A DNA stretch of 64,000 bases from Malaya genurostris (taxonomy: Eukaryota; Arthropoda; Insecta; Diptera; Culicidae): the NCBI RefSeq assembly GCF_030247185.1, contig NC_080572.1:189381800-189445799 (forward strand), given 5' to 3'. The translations under genes were made by a program, and so were the position numbers. The notes below the pieces were generated by a model that saw only the letters and a list, made by a program, of their open reading frames with translations, did not search any database and had not been told where the DNA came from. The number at the start of each line of letters is the position of its first letter. Within the stretch, counting starts at the first letter, position 1. Of this stretch, positions 48,150-58,650 are shown piece by piece.

Positions 48150-49390
48150 AAGACTGTCCCAGAAAGTATGGACACAACCAAAAATCGCTGCCATTTCGCA
48201 ATGGTTTAGAATCTGTCAATTTTTATTTTTACGTCCTGTTGTTTACACTCTTCTCTAACCACTTGTGCAGTTGTTTATTAGTTTTCATTAGTTTGCTCCG
48301 AAATGCGTGGACTTTCAGCAGAACAACGTCGAAAAATTGTGTACAAATGGTGCACAGATCGCGGACTGTCACTGAGAAAGAAAGCAAAAATGGAAGGAGT
48401 AAGTGAAAAAGCCTTATGAAATGCAATCAGGAGTTCCGTGACCTTTGAGGATAAACCGAAAACGGGTCGAAAAAAAGGTCCTGCTAACCCTCAGTTGGAT
48501 TAACGTATACTGAAGGCGTTCGAGCAAAAGAAGGAGGTTTCAGTTCGGAATGTGGCCAAAAAAGTGGGCACTTCGAAGTCAAATGTTCTTCGTGCTAAAG
48601 AACGTTTGAATCTTCGAACCTATAAGAACCAAAACGTAGTCCAAAACAAGAAGCATCGATCAGGCCGAGGGTTCGAAAGCTGTACAATACGATTCTTGCT
48701 GGAAATTTAAACTGCATAATCGTGGACCACGAAACCTACGTGAAACTCGATTACAAATCCTTGCCGGGACCACAATATTATACGGTGCGAGAAGGGCAAG
48801 TGTTAAACCAGTCCGAGATATCGATTGATGTCGAAAAATTTGGTAAGAAAGCTATGGTCTGGCAAGCAATTTGTAGCTGCGGTAAGATTTCGAAACCCTT
48901 CATCACCACTGCATCAATGAACAGCGAAATGTACATCAAGGAATGTTTACAAAAACGACTTCTACCCATGATTCAAAGCCACAAGGATCCTGTTGTCTTC
49001 TGGCTAGATCTTGCTTCTTGCCACTACTCTAAATCAACGGTAGAATGGTATACTACCAAAAATGTCACTTTTATCACACAAGACATGAATACACCAAATT
49101 TCCCACAACTTCGACCAATTGAGGAATTTTGGGAAACCATTCAAAAGTTCGAAAAAGATTGGAAAAAAGTGTCAAAACTTGTCGCTAAGAAGTCTGTAAG
49201 GAATTTAATGAGGAACGTTCGCAAGAAGGTGCGCCAGATAGTCTACAATGGCTAAGTAGCAAATGTTGAGAATAATATTCTGTTGTTGTAGTCTAATATT
49301 ATCAGTATATCAAATAAAATTTGAATATCTAACACTTGTGAATTATTTACAGCGAAATCAAAGGGCGTCCATACTTTCTGGGACAGTCTT
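48150..49390 (+). mobile_element. full-length DD37E (ITmD37E-type) Tc1/mariner element, inactive
   Basis: 1241 bp with perfect 24-bp terminal inverted repeats beginning AAGACTGTCCCAGAAAGT, flanked by TA at 48148-48149 and 49391-49392. The internal transposase is on the plus strand (48303-49255). Just outside the left end ACTGTCC (48141-48147) repeats the TIR motif. The inverted repeats differ in sequence from those of the element at 24412, so the two belong to different subfamilies. Confidence 0.95.
48303..49255 (+). pseudogene. DD37E transposase, stops, frameshift and first catalytic Asp lost
   Basis: From ATG 48303 the protein reads MRGLSAEQRRKIVYKWCTDR, LSLRKKAKMEGVSEKAL then a stop, KPKTGRKKGPANPQLD then a stop, and VSVRNVAKKVGTSKSNVLRA. 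These are the paired helix-turn-helix domain with an RKKG-type linker. After a further break the catalytic core is open from 48722. VDHETYVK has His in place of the first catalytic Asp of 'DDETY' (CAC, 48725 onwards). WLDLASCHYSK keeps the second Asp (49007-49009). RPIEEFWE keeps the Glu (49121-49123), exactly 37 residues later. It ends RKKVRQIVYNG-stop. Transposases of this family cut and paste DNA at TA sites; this one cannot, both from the breaks and from the lost Asp. Confidence 0.9.
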
Positions 49391-49558
49391 TATGTGTAAT
49401 GATATCGAAAATAAGATAAAACATTGTTGAAATGTAGATGTTCAAACGTTGATCACTGTTTTGTACGGTTTTATTTTCTGTATTTTGAATTTGCACACCG
49501 GTATAAAAAAAACAAACACGTAGTCCTACGTCAAAATATTTAGAGTGATTTTTATAAC

Positions 49559-49790
49559 GTGAAGATATAGAACAGAAAAGTGAAACTTGATAAGGTTTAT
49601 TTGAGCAAGCCGAAATCTTTTGGAAACTTAACTTTCACCTTCATACATACCAGAGACTTAGATAATTTTAACTGTTCAGATGCTTAAGCTCGACTCCTCC
49701 GATTGAAGGTGGAAGCTAAGTTACTAAAAAATTTCTGCTTGCTCAAATGACCCTTGTCAAGTCCCACCTTTCTGTTATTTATCTTCACAT
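49559..49790. mobile_element. hairpin MITE, arms about 85 bp
   Basis: Arm 1 (49559-49642) begins GTGAAGATATAGAACAGAAA and arm 2 (49705-49790) ends, reversed, GTGAAGATAAATAACAGAAA. Both contain TTTGAGCAAGC and CTTTCACCTTC/CTTCCACCTTC. Spacer about 60 bp. Non-coding. Confidence 0.8.
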
Positions 49791-49982
49791 CCTTGCTCTA
49801 CCTTAAATAATTTTGATTTTGTGTATTATTCCGAGCTACAATATAAATTCTCTTGTTATTGAAAAAATACAAACAAAGGGTGATTTTTAAAAAGGTATAG
49901 GATTCGACATTCAAAAAAAAATATATATATATGATGAAATCTATATTGAAATAAATAAAACGATCAATATAATTTGATGTTT

Positions 49983-50560
49983 GAAGACGATTTCATGCAA
50001 ATGTCGGCCGCGGTTCAGCTTTAGATGGTCCATGCGTATGGTACAATTTTGGCACGTTCTCTCCAACATATCGGCCGGTATTTAACGAATAAATGCTCCA
50101 ATATTGGCTTCCAGTGCGTCAATCGTTGCTGGTTTATCCTTGTAGACATAAGCCTTAACAAGGCCCCACAAGAAATAGTCCAAAGACGTTAAATCACACG
50201 ATCTAGAAGGCCAATTGACGGGCAAAATTTTGTTATTTTCTGGCGTGCTGTGTGGGATGTGGCACCGTCTCGATGAAACCACATGTCAGGCATGTTCTTC
50301 CATTTTGCGCAAAAAATCGTCAATCATCACACAGTAGCGCTCGCCATGCACAGTAACGGTCCACCCATCGTTGCCTTTGAAGAAGTACGGCCCGACGATG
50401 CCGATGGTGTGGACGATAATCCACACCGAACAGTGACTTTTTTGGGATGCATTGGTAGCTCTTGCAATGCTTCTGGCTGGTCTTCACTCCAGATGCGGCA
50501 ATGCTGCTCGTTAACATATCCATCTAATCAGAAATGAGCATCGTCCAAACGACGATTCAT
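49983..50560 (-). pseudogene. mariner-related transposase (LDYFLWG type), frameshifted relic
   Basis: Minus strand from 50560: HCRIWSEDQPEALQELPMHP, then KKVTVRCG, IVGPYFFKGNDGWTVTVHGE and RYCVMIDDFLRKMEEH. FHRDGATSHTAR follows (second Asp; Gln of 'QQDG' is Arg), a deletion, then NWPSRSCDLTSLDYFLWG (third acid present) and DKPATIDALEANIGA. It ends near RGRHLHEIVFKH. Same family as the relic at 28402 but a different copy in opposite orientation. At least three frame changes. N-terminus absent. Confidence 0.85.
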
Positions 50561-51369
50561 GATTAAATTAAAGAACCAAACTGAACAAGTTTGACAATGA
50601 TAGAAGAAACGATTCACTCGTGATCTGACAAAAACAGTGTTGCCATAAAGATACTAGCAAAAATATTATCCTTTAGTTCAATTTTTTCGCTCGAAAAACC
50701 CACTTCTTTCACCGGCCCTCATCACGAAATATCACTCTTGATGAATTAGGGTTATATTTACTGTCATCAGCGGTTTATCCACATTCCTAATTACTCGCTT
50801 TTCGAATGAGAATTTAACTGTAAGCAAATCCCTGATAGCAGTCAAAAGTGCCCATCCAGTCCATTTTGTTAGGTTATGTCACTAGCATGAAAACCCTAAT
50901 TGAAAATTTAAAAAGCATAGCTCAGAGATGAGTCTTTAACCGTAAATTTGTTTACTACTCAGAGGATTTTATTCACTGTCACAATTGTGATGAAAAAATA
51001 CAAAATTTACGTTTTCTGAGATCGACATATCCGAACATCTAAAATGACCCATTTTTGCAACTGATTTCATACAATGTTCAGGCTTTTTGTTTCATTTGTT
51101 AGTTCAAATATGTAATGTTTACCTTTCTGTGTGAATAGCAGGGTATATTTGACACATGTTTATTTTTGGAGGAATGTCAACATTGACAGCACTGGTAATT
51201 TGACATGTTCTTAAGTCATTCGTCTATTTTCAGACATTTAACGAATTGCGTTTTTATGAGTTCGTCATACGTGGACTTAGGTTATTTGTAAATTAATTTT
51301 TGCTGTTGTGTATTCAAAAGTTTATGACGTTTTTATACGTCAAAACAAAACAAGCTAATTATAAATCGC
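50561..51369. other. non-coding, no gene recognised
   Basis: AT-rich; nothing recognised. Confidence 0.5.
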
Positions 51370-53340
51370 TAAATTTGAACGACTTTTGAGCATCGGCAAC
51401 GTTTGTAATGAATTTTCCACTAAGTTAGCGATTTCACGTTTCCTCTCGCCGCCATCGAATACAAAAGTAACAGTAATTGTTCGCATAGTAGCTGAGGGCA
51501 CTAATGGAAATGTGTTCCGGGAAGTGTTTTTAACGAGACCGAAAGTCTACCAGCGGCACCAACACATCCACCGTGAACGATTTCCTGCGCTTGGTTTGGA
51601 ATATATTTTTTCCACTGAAACGAGAAGGACGAGAAAATACCCAACCGTTCTCGAGGATTATTTTCCCAGGAAGAAAAATGATGCTGTCTGCACTGCTGTG
51701 GGATTTTCCAAGGAACCAGAAGGATCCACTTCGCAGCACAAGTTTCAACTATTTCCATATAACGATTTAACCTATCTCAAAATTCAAAGGCTAAAAATTG
51801 ACTAAACTTTTATTCTTGGAACCAGAAACAAAGCGCAAAGGAATCCTTTCAAGAATTCTCCCAAAACAAACCCGCACCAAAATGGCTCCAGTCGCTGTTG
51901 AAAAATTCATCACCCAAAACGTCTGCCCCGTCCTTCCGATCAGTTCGAAGGAATACTTTTAGATCATAGTCCATCCATGCCACCATCGCGTGGCTGCCGT
52001 CGTCGTCGTCGTTGCCGTCATCGACGTCCTCATCGTATCGACAGCGACAAACACCCCACCCCCAACTCCCAACCCAGTCTGCTACGGGGCTTACATCGGT
52101 GGAAGCGACGCTGTCGGAATCGGCGTCGGTAGCAACACGTTACCCTTCCATTCAGCAGATTGCCTGCGGGAACAGGCAAAAAAAACTCTGTGCATTGATG
52201 AGGAAAAAGGCAGCCAGTTACAGTGAATTCCTAACCTAGGACAACCTTATTCTGTGTTGAGGGAAAGTGCCAACCTGGATGGAATCTACCACGGTTGCAT
52301 GGATGAACGGATTGATTCAGTTCTTTTTTTTCAGGCGAAGGACTATGACGACGAAGACGCGTTCGACAACGACGACGATTTGTTTATTTTTTGCTCTCCT
52401 TAGATGTTCGATTATTTTACTGATGTTCTGCGGATTGGAAATAAAGACTGTTGTGATTGAAAGTCTAACACATCATCTTGTTTGAAATTATTTTAAAGCA
52501 GTTTATTTTCACAAAGAATTCCCCATTGCGGAGTACCTTCCCATATATCATATTCCGTGACGTCCCACGGAGCAGTCTTGCTGACGCCTACAGTAAATTC
52601 TCATTTTCCACAACTTTCCGTACCGAAAATTACTATAATTGGTAGTATTTCAGGACCTGCCCGGCAGCTCATAACCGTACCAGAATTATAATAACGTCGT
52701 AGATCCCGGCTCCATTGCATGACAACACCCAAACTAGCCCGCCACTGAAAATTACTACAAATTACTACTCATTTCGTGGTTCATTTTTGCTTACTTCCCC
52801 CTCTAGTTAGTTGTTTTTGTTTACTAGAGCTGTTCTGAACCTACTCTATTCCTATTGAAACTTCCTAGAATTTCATCGATGGTAATTACGACCGATGATG
52901 TCTAGGGCTTCCTTGCCAAACCTCGCCCCCTGACCGACGAAAGACCGGCGACGACGGCATTGTTTTTATTTCGATTTGCTTTTGATGTTTCTGCTGGTAG
53001 CCAACCGAACCAAGTTCCGCCACGAATCCGAAATAATTGCGTCGTCCGAGCCTGCACACACATAGCAAGCCCGGAAAGCCAATTTCCTTTTCAATCTGCG
53101 CACGCGAAATAATGTTGTCCTAGGTTCGGTTGTTTTGTTACACTGTTAACGGTGGGTTGGGGAGGAAAGGAGGCTTGGGGCTTCACGTCTCGCCTATCGA
53201 TTTCGACCTCCCTTTTTCCAGCAGTGTTTGGGTGGCATTTGTTTTGAAGGATGATGAGGGAGTTGCCTATTTTAGGAGTTGTTCAAATGGTAATACGATA
53301 CGAGTATATATGATGACGAGGAGGATAGTATGAGAAGTAA
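51370..53340. promoter_or_regulatory. 2-kb GC-richer island, candidate regulatory / 5' UTR region
   Basis: Elevated GC with cgtcgtcgtcgttgccgtca (51999-52018), CACCCCACCCCCAACTCCCA (about 52053) and gacgacgaagacgcgttcg (52346). Open frames on both strands overlap (51386-51805 plus; 51501-51758 minus) and contain no domain. It directly precedes the simple-sequence arrays. Function inferred from composition. Confidence 0.35.
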
Positions 53341-53693
53341 TAAGAATAGTAGTAGCATAATTATAGTGAGTGTCATTAGAAAAGCTACTACAAAGTAGCA
53401 GAATTTAGAAAAAAAACAAAAACTTACCAGAAAAAATTATAACTATAAATATACATAAATACGAAATCGAAATATGAAATAAAAAGAGAAGCAATAGCAA
53501 TTGCGATAAGGACTGTAAGAGAAATAGGGCCATAGATAAAAAGAGGTATGTGTCTAGAAATAGATATGTAGACAAAATTGTTTATATATTGCTTTATGAT
53601 CCATCTGACAGTAGATGTCTTAATAAATAGTGTGATGTAGGAATCAAAAGAAGAACAGGAATAATATAAAAAATAGAAATATGGATTTGAAAA

Positions 53694-54389
53694 GGAATAG
53701 GAATAGGAATAGGAATAGGAATAGGAATAGGAATAGGAATAGGAATAGGAATAGGAATAGGAATAGGAATAGGAATAGGAATAGGAATAGGAATAGGAAT
53801 AGGAATAGGAATAGGAATAGGAATAGGAATAGGAATAGGAATAGGAATAGGAATAGGAATAGGAATAGGAATAGGAATAGGAATAGGAATAGGAATAGGA
53901 ATAGGAATAGGAATAGGAATAGGAATAGGAATAGGAATAGGAATAGGAATAGGAATAGGAATAGGAATAGGAATAGGAATAGGAATAGGAATAGGAATAG
54001 GAATAGGAATAGGAATAGGAATAGGAATAGGAATAGGAATAGGAATAGGAATAGGAATAGGAATAGGAATAGGAATAGGAATAGGAATAGGAATAGGAAT
54101 AGGAATAGGAATAGGAATAGGAATAGGAATAGGAATAGGAATAGGAATAGGAATAGGAATAGGAATAGGAATAGGAATAGGAATAGGAATAGGAATAGGA
54201 ATAGGAATAGGAATAGGAATAGGAATAGGAATAGGAATAGGAATAGGAATAGGAATAGGAATAGGAATAGGAATAGGAATAGGAATAGGAATAGGAATAG
54301 GAATAGGAATAGGAATAAGAATAGGAATAGGAATAGGAATAGGAATAGGAATAGGAATAGGAATAGGAATAGGAATAGGAATAGGAATA
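53694..54389. repeat. (GGAATA)n hexamer array, about 116 copies
   Basis: Nearly perfect over 696 bp; one AAGAATA-type variant near 54318. A period of 6 gives dipeptide reading frames (Arg-Asn on plus; Ile-Pro, Leu-Phe or Ser-Tyr on minus) that are not genes. Confidence 0.98.
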
Positions 54390-54395
54390 AAAATA

Positions 54396-54997
54396 GAATA
54401 CAGAATACAGAATACAGAATACAGAATACAGAATACAGAATACAGAATACAGAATACAGAATACAGAATACAGAATACAGAATACAGAATACAGAATACA
54501 GAATACAGAATACAGAATACAGAATACAGAATACAGAATACAGAATACAGAATACAGAATACAGAATACAGAATACAGAATACAGAATACAGAATACAGA
54601 ATACAGAATACAGAATACAGAATACAGAATACAGAATACAGAATACAGAATACAGAATACAGAATACAGAATACAGAATACAGAATACAGAATACAGAAT
54701 ACAGAATACAGAATACAGAATACAGAATACAGAATACAGAATACAGAATACAGAATACAGAATACAGAATACAGAATACAGAATACAGAATACAGAATAC
54801 AGAATACAGAATACAGAATACAGAATACAGAATACAGAATACAGAATACAGAATACAGAATACAGAATACACAATACAGAATACAGAATACAGAATACAG
54901 AATACAGAATACAGAATACAGAATACAGAATACAGAATACAGAATACAGAATACAGAATACATAATACAGAATACAGAATACAGAATACAGAATACA
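54396..54997. repeat. (GAATACA)n heptamer array, 86 copies
   Basis: 602 bp, starting 6 bp after the hexamer array. Variants at about 54871 (ACACAATA) and 54961 (ACATAATA). The 7-bp unit reads through all three frames in turn and encodes a 7-residue repeat such as RIQNTEY. Confidence 0.98.
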
Positions 54998-55002
54998 AGA
55001 GA

Positions 55003-55652
55003 ACGAGGTTCAAATGACGTTAATGTAAATGTTAGACGAAAGACGAAAGACGAAAGACGAAAGACGAAAGACGAAAGACGAAAGACGAAAGACGAGAGAC
55101 GAAAGACGAAAGACGAAAGACGAAAGACGAAAGACGAAAGACGAAAGACGAAAGACGAAAGACGAAAGACGAAAGACGAAAGACGAAAGACGAAAGACGA
55201 AAGACGAAAGACGAAAGACGAAAGACGAAAGACGAAAGACGAAAGACGAAAGACGAAAGACGAAAGACGAAAGACGAAAGACGAAAGACGAAAGACGAAA
55301 GACGAAAGACGAAAGACGAAAGACGAAAGACGAAAGACGAAAGACGAAAGACGAAAGACGAAAGACGAAAGACGAAAGACGAAAGACGAAAGACGAAAGA
55401 CGAAAGACGAAAGACGAAAGACGAAAGACGAAAGACGAAAGACGAAAGACGAAAGACGAAAGACGAAAGACGAAAGACGAAAGACGAAAGACGAAAGACG
55501 AAAGACGAAAGACGAAAGACGAAAGACGAAAGACGAAAGACGAAAGACGAAAGACGAAAGACGAAAGACGAAAGACGAAAGACGAAAGACGAAAGACGAA
55601 AGACGATAGGCGAAAGACAAAATACGAGAAGAAAAACACGAGGTTCAAATGA
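55003..55652. repeat. 15-bp direct repeats bracketing the third array
   Basis: ACGAGGTTCAAATGA occurs at 55003-55017 and again at 55638-55652, on either side of the GACGAAA array. Similarity extends leftwards (AATACAAGAGA at 54992 versus AATACGAGAAG at 55621), so a flank of about 30 bp is duplicated. Confidence 0.9.
55034..55618. repeat. (GACGAAA)n heptamer array, about 82 copies
   Basis: Nearly perfect to about 55605, then decays (AGACGATAGGCGAAAGAC). One GAGAGAC variant near 55093. Strongly purine-rich on the plus strand. Encodes the false repeat ERRKTKD. Confidence 0.98.
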
Positions 55653-55659
55653 TTTCTGA

Positions 55660-56239
55660 GAGACATGGTCACCATCAAACATTTCTATCCATTTCTCGTA
55701 TAGAAAAACACAAGTCCTGAAACAAGTTTTGATATAAAATTAGCTTCTTAGACTCTTAGCAGGCAGAGCAATTGCATGATTAGTGTTATGATCCTATTGA
55801 CACTAGAAATATTTTGTGGCCAAAGTTCGAAAAGAAAGCTTGAATGGCTTAAAAAGCACTCCACAGCATTTTCCATTAACTCAGGGTCACGAGATCGGAA
55901 ACGTTTAAATGAGAACGAAAATTTTTTTCCTACATTATTATCTGATACAAAAACATTCCGCATGATGAGCAGAACTGGAAGTGGCGTCTGTGAACCACTG
56001 CAGTGCTTTGTTTGGCAGAGCAAAAATAAAAATCATTAACGATAATAGTGAAAAATCGCTACAATTTGTTGAATCGTAGAAACACGAAATTATTCAAACA
56101 GTTTGGATGGCAATAACCATAAAAATCGTCCGTTTGTACACATTTTGCTGTTGTTGATTACTTTAGAAATTTTATACCTTGTAGCGTAACCAATTTCAGT
56201 TGGAGGACTTTATTTGAATTAAGAGTAAATTTTCTCTGA
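55660..56239. other. non-coding; possible SINE-body relic
   Basis: 55765-55815 resembles the inner part of the SINE at 5262-5472 (GCATGATTAGTGTTATGATCC interrupted, then TATTGACACTAGAAATA). Remaining sequence unrecognised; the two overlapping frames at 55748-56039 lie on opposite strands and show no domain. Confidence 0.4.
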
Positions 56240-57010
56240 AGCTGAAAAATGATTCGTTTGTTAATTATATATCCCATCACAAGTGTTGCACAAAACACCT
56301 TTGAAGTGGTGTGGAATGCTATGCATTTCACACCCTTTTTTCCAGAAACGGCAAAAAGCTTTTTCTACTCACATTTCACTCTCCTTTTCTTCGAAACCAC
56401 TTCGCAATCAAAACACTACAAAGGGGATGCAGAACGTAATTCAAACTCCCCATCCATCGCCGTTCAGAACCGGGAAGAACAAAAACGCATCACCGATTTT
56501 GCGAAAAGTGCATTCACACCGTTCGGGAAATTACCATATGGCTTTATTCGTGTTCTGTGCGTGTGTGCAATAGTGGCTGTTGCGACTGTGTTGGTGCAAT
56601 GCAAGCCTCGAGTCTGTATGCATGTTTCATGCCTACTGTGAATGGTTGAGTAGGTCGGTCATTGAACCTGGCATCCAGCCCGAACGTCTCCCCCTGGGCA
56701 CTTCGAGGGCCATCATCACCAGTGCCAACCACGCGCTGCACCCTTCTCCGTTATTTCCACACCAACGACCAACAACGAAAAACTGCACTCTCTATTCCGC
56801 GCGCCAACACTGACACCAATGGTACGGCGTCATAGGCCGGCCGGCTGGCAGTGCAATGGGACGGAAGAATCAATGACAGAAAGTAATTTGCTTTTCTCTT
56901 GCTCTTTGCATGCGCTAGAATTTTCAGTCCGCGTCCTAACTTACTACTTTAAGATGGCAGAATGTAATAACCGATCTTGGTTGCAAGCTAGATGCAATAG
57001 ATGGTAAAAT
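56240..57010. promoter_or_regulatory. GC-richer island upstream of the candidate small gene
   Basis: Moderately GC-richer, with gtgtgcgtgtgtgcaa-like text near 56557 and CGCGCGCCAACAC near 56798. It ends about 250 bp before the reading frame at 57262, so it could be its promoter. No translated domain on either strand. Confidence 0.3.
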
Positions 57011-57261
57011 TCATAAATCATTTAGTTATAAGTTAAGTTAGTTCAAAAATTGTAAGCAGTCAGATTTCTTATACGATTTTACGTCTCGCGAATTGGAAAG
57101 ATCACAACAATGATAATAATGTAAACCGACGATTTTAAATTTTGTAATGACAAGTCCAAAGCGAAAATTAAATTTTAGTTTTATTCATACAATAAATGAG
57201 AGAAAATGTATCGAAACTGTTCTCTGTTTTGTGTTTTAAATAAGACTTCCAAAGGTGAGCC

Positions 57262-57830
57262 ATGAATCCCAGTACTTGGGTACTTCCAATTCGGAATTTA
57301 AAATATGATGGTCATCGTCCTAAAATTAGAACAAGACTTGCAGTAGAAGAAGTAGAAAATTGTCTAAATTTCTATGAATACATGAATTTTAAAGAATACA
57401 TTCAATATCTGTTGCTGCAAAGAGAGAAATTGTCCCCAAATGTCCTACAAAAGTTATAGAAAATTGATGTACATATAATTGGCAGTTTTAACATCAAAAT
57501 TTCAATCTAATCTTTCCAGATAATTTGACCTATGGTAAGAATTTTGATGAAAGTGCTCAATATCTCGTTCGAATTTTCCAAGTGAAATATCTTCAAATCA
57601 AACCAAATGCATATATTAAAGTTTCACTAGGGGGACGGGTATGGCATGATGGGATAGTCGATGGCTTTCACGCTGCCCACCTGGGTTTGATTCTCAAGCA
57701 CGCACATAGGGTCAGAAAGTTTTTCTGGCCCGAAGAGGCGGATGACTTTAAGGATAAAGCTTCTATAATTGAAACAAAAATAGTTTCATTGCAACAATTT
57801 GCAATCGATGCTTTGAAGCGTTCCTTCTAA
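57262..57830 (+). CDS. candidate small host gene (unknown product), two coding segments, SINE-interrupted
   Basis: Segment 1, ATG 57262 to about 57452, encodes 63 residues starting MNPSTWVLPIRNLKYDGHRP, with LNFYEYMNFKEYIQYLLLQR as a likely helix. Segment 2 is open from about 57520 to TAA 57830 (DNLTYGKNFDESAQYLVRIF to the end QQFAIDALKRSF). A GT at 57453 and tctaatctttccag ending 57519 would give a 67-bp intron, typical for insects. The phases do not join, however: 2 nt are left over from segment 1, while segment 2 needs 1. So the donor is wrong, an indel has occurred, or the segments are not one gene. AATAAA lies 41 bp after the stop. A SINE fills 57627-57788. I do not recognise the protein. 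It may be real or a decayed paralogue. Confidence 0.4.
57627..57788 (+). mobile_element. Feilai-like tRNA SINE inserted in frame in the candidate gene
   Basis: GGGGGACGGGTATGGCATGA (box A region) and CACCTGGGTTTGATTCTC (box B) form a tRNA-like head. The body GCCCGAAGAGGCGGATGAC and the tail TCTATAATTGAAACAAAAA follow. Flanked by AGTTTCA at 57620-57626 and 57782-57788, the target-site duplication. Net insertion is 162 bp, exactly 54 codons, with no stop in the surrounding frame. It therefore adds a SINE-encoded stretch (GGRVWHDGIVDGF…IIETK) to the frame. Confidence 0.85.
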
Positions 57831-57870
57831 AAGGCTTGCTCGCGACAAGATTTGCACAGAACAATGTTGG

Positions 57871-57876
57871 AATAAA
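57871..57876 (+). promoter_or_regulatory. polyadenylation signal AATAAA
   Basis: 41 bp after the stop codon at 57830 and followed by the T/G-rich TTTGCGTTTTGTTC (57882 on), the usual downstream element arrangement. It supports a transcript ending here. Confidence 0.45.
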
Positions 57877-57949
57877 ATATATTTGCGTTTTGTTCAATCC
57901 AGAATGCATTTTTTATTAATTTAATTGTGAATTATTATTCATTCAAAAA

Positions 57950-58195
57950 CTAATTACAGCTAAGTAATTGGACTGCATGGATAAACTATGAACTTTTGAG
58001 TTTACTAAAGTCATTAAGGTCTGTTCAGATTTCTTTGCAACCGATTTATTTACTTTTGTCCAAGATTTTCGAAGCTTGTTGTTTATATTGAGAGAGCTCA
58101 CTTCACGAAAGCCCAGTACCGCTCGATAGGTCGCAACATCTTTGGCGTAGTGACAAGATACCAAATCAAGTCAGAATAGCGAAGGAGCGTCATGG
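57950..58195 (-). pseudogene. DD37E transposase C-terminal relic with the catalytic spacer deleted
   Basis: Minus strand: DAPSLF-stop-LDLVSCHYAKD corresponds to 'VVFWLDLASCHYSK' with Trp changed to a stop. The next bases read, in another frame, RPIERYWAFVK, the block carrying the catalytic Glu. About 30 residues between Asp and Glu are therefore missing. SWTKVNKSVAKKSEQTLM follows, matching the tail of the 48.7-kb copy (DWKKVSKLVAKKSVRNLM). A third, independent DD37E copy. No inverted repeats found. Confidence 0.8.
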
Positions 58196-58204
58196 CTACT
58201 TAGG

Positions 58205-58650
58205 ACTTAGAGACTGGGCAAAATGTAGGTTCGAAAGTTAAAACTAAAACTCGCGAACTGTGTATTTATTCTAGTTTCGGAAACCAGATTTTTGGAGCTG
58301 GTTTCTTGACTAGTTCTTGAAACTGACTTTAGTTTCTTCTGTTCAGAAGTTGTACCCAGAGTTCTCATTTTCAGGAACAAAATTTAGGATAAGAATTCTA
58401 GATCTGGATTCTGGATCAAAACTTTAGATCTGTACTTTGAACCAGAATTTCTAAACTAGCTCAGAACAATATTTTAATTTCTAAACTTAGTTTCAAAATG
58501 TACTCTCTGAATTCAGTTTTACAATTTACCTCCCAAATTCAGATTCAAAATTCAATTCCATAATACAGAGCCTGCATGCTGGAATTGAATAGATTTTAAG
58601 CATGAATTCAATTTCTTACATCAGGTTCCGAAATAAAGTTCAGAATTAAA
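58205..58650. repeat. degenerate TTCAGAATTC minisatellite, block 2
   Basis: Same texture as 36870-37445: AGTTTCGGAAACCAG, CAGAATTTCTAAAC, GAATTCAGTTTTAC and CCAAATTCAGATTC at irregular 12-25 bp spacing. Confidence 0.7.

Noticed and set aside
47933..48406. 157-codon plus-strand frame as a gene
   Set aside because: It joins the tail of a mariner relic to the start of a separate DD37E element across the insertion junction.
53694..55618. Telomeric repeat
   Set aside because: Units GGAATA, GAATACA and GACGAAA do not match the insect TTAGG motif, and the arrays are interstitial.
53424..55682. Long apparent proteins of 200-658 residues on both strands
   Set aside because: They are translations of 6- and 7-bp tandem arrays that happen to lack stops; the residue repeats (RN, IP, LF, RIQNTEY, FRLSSFV) mirror the DNA period.
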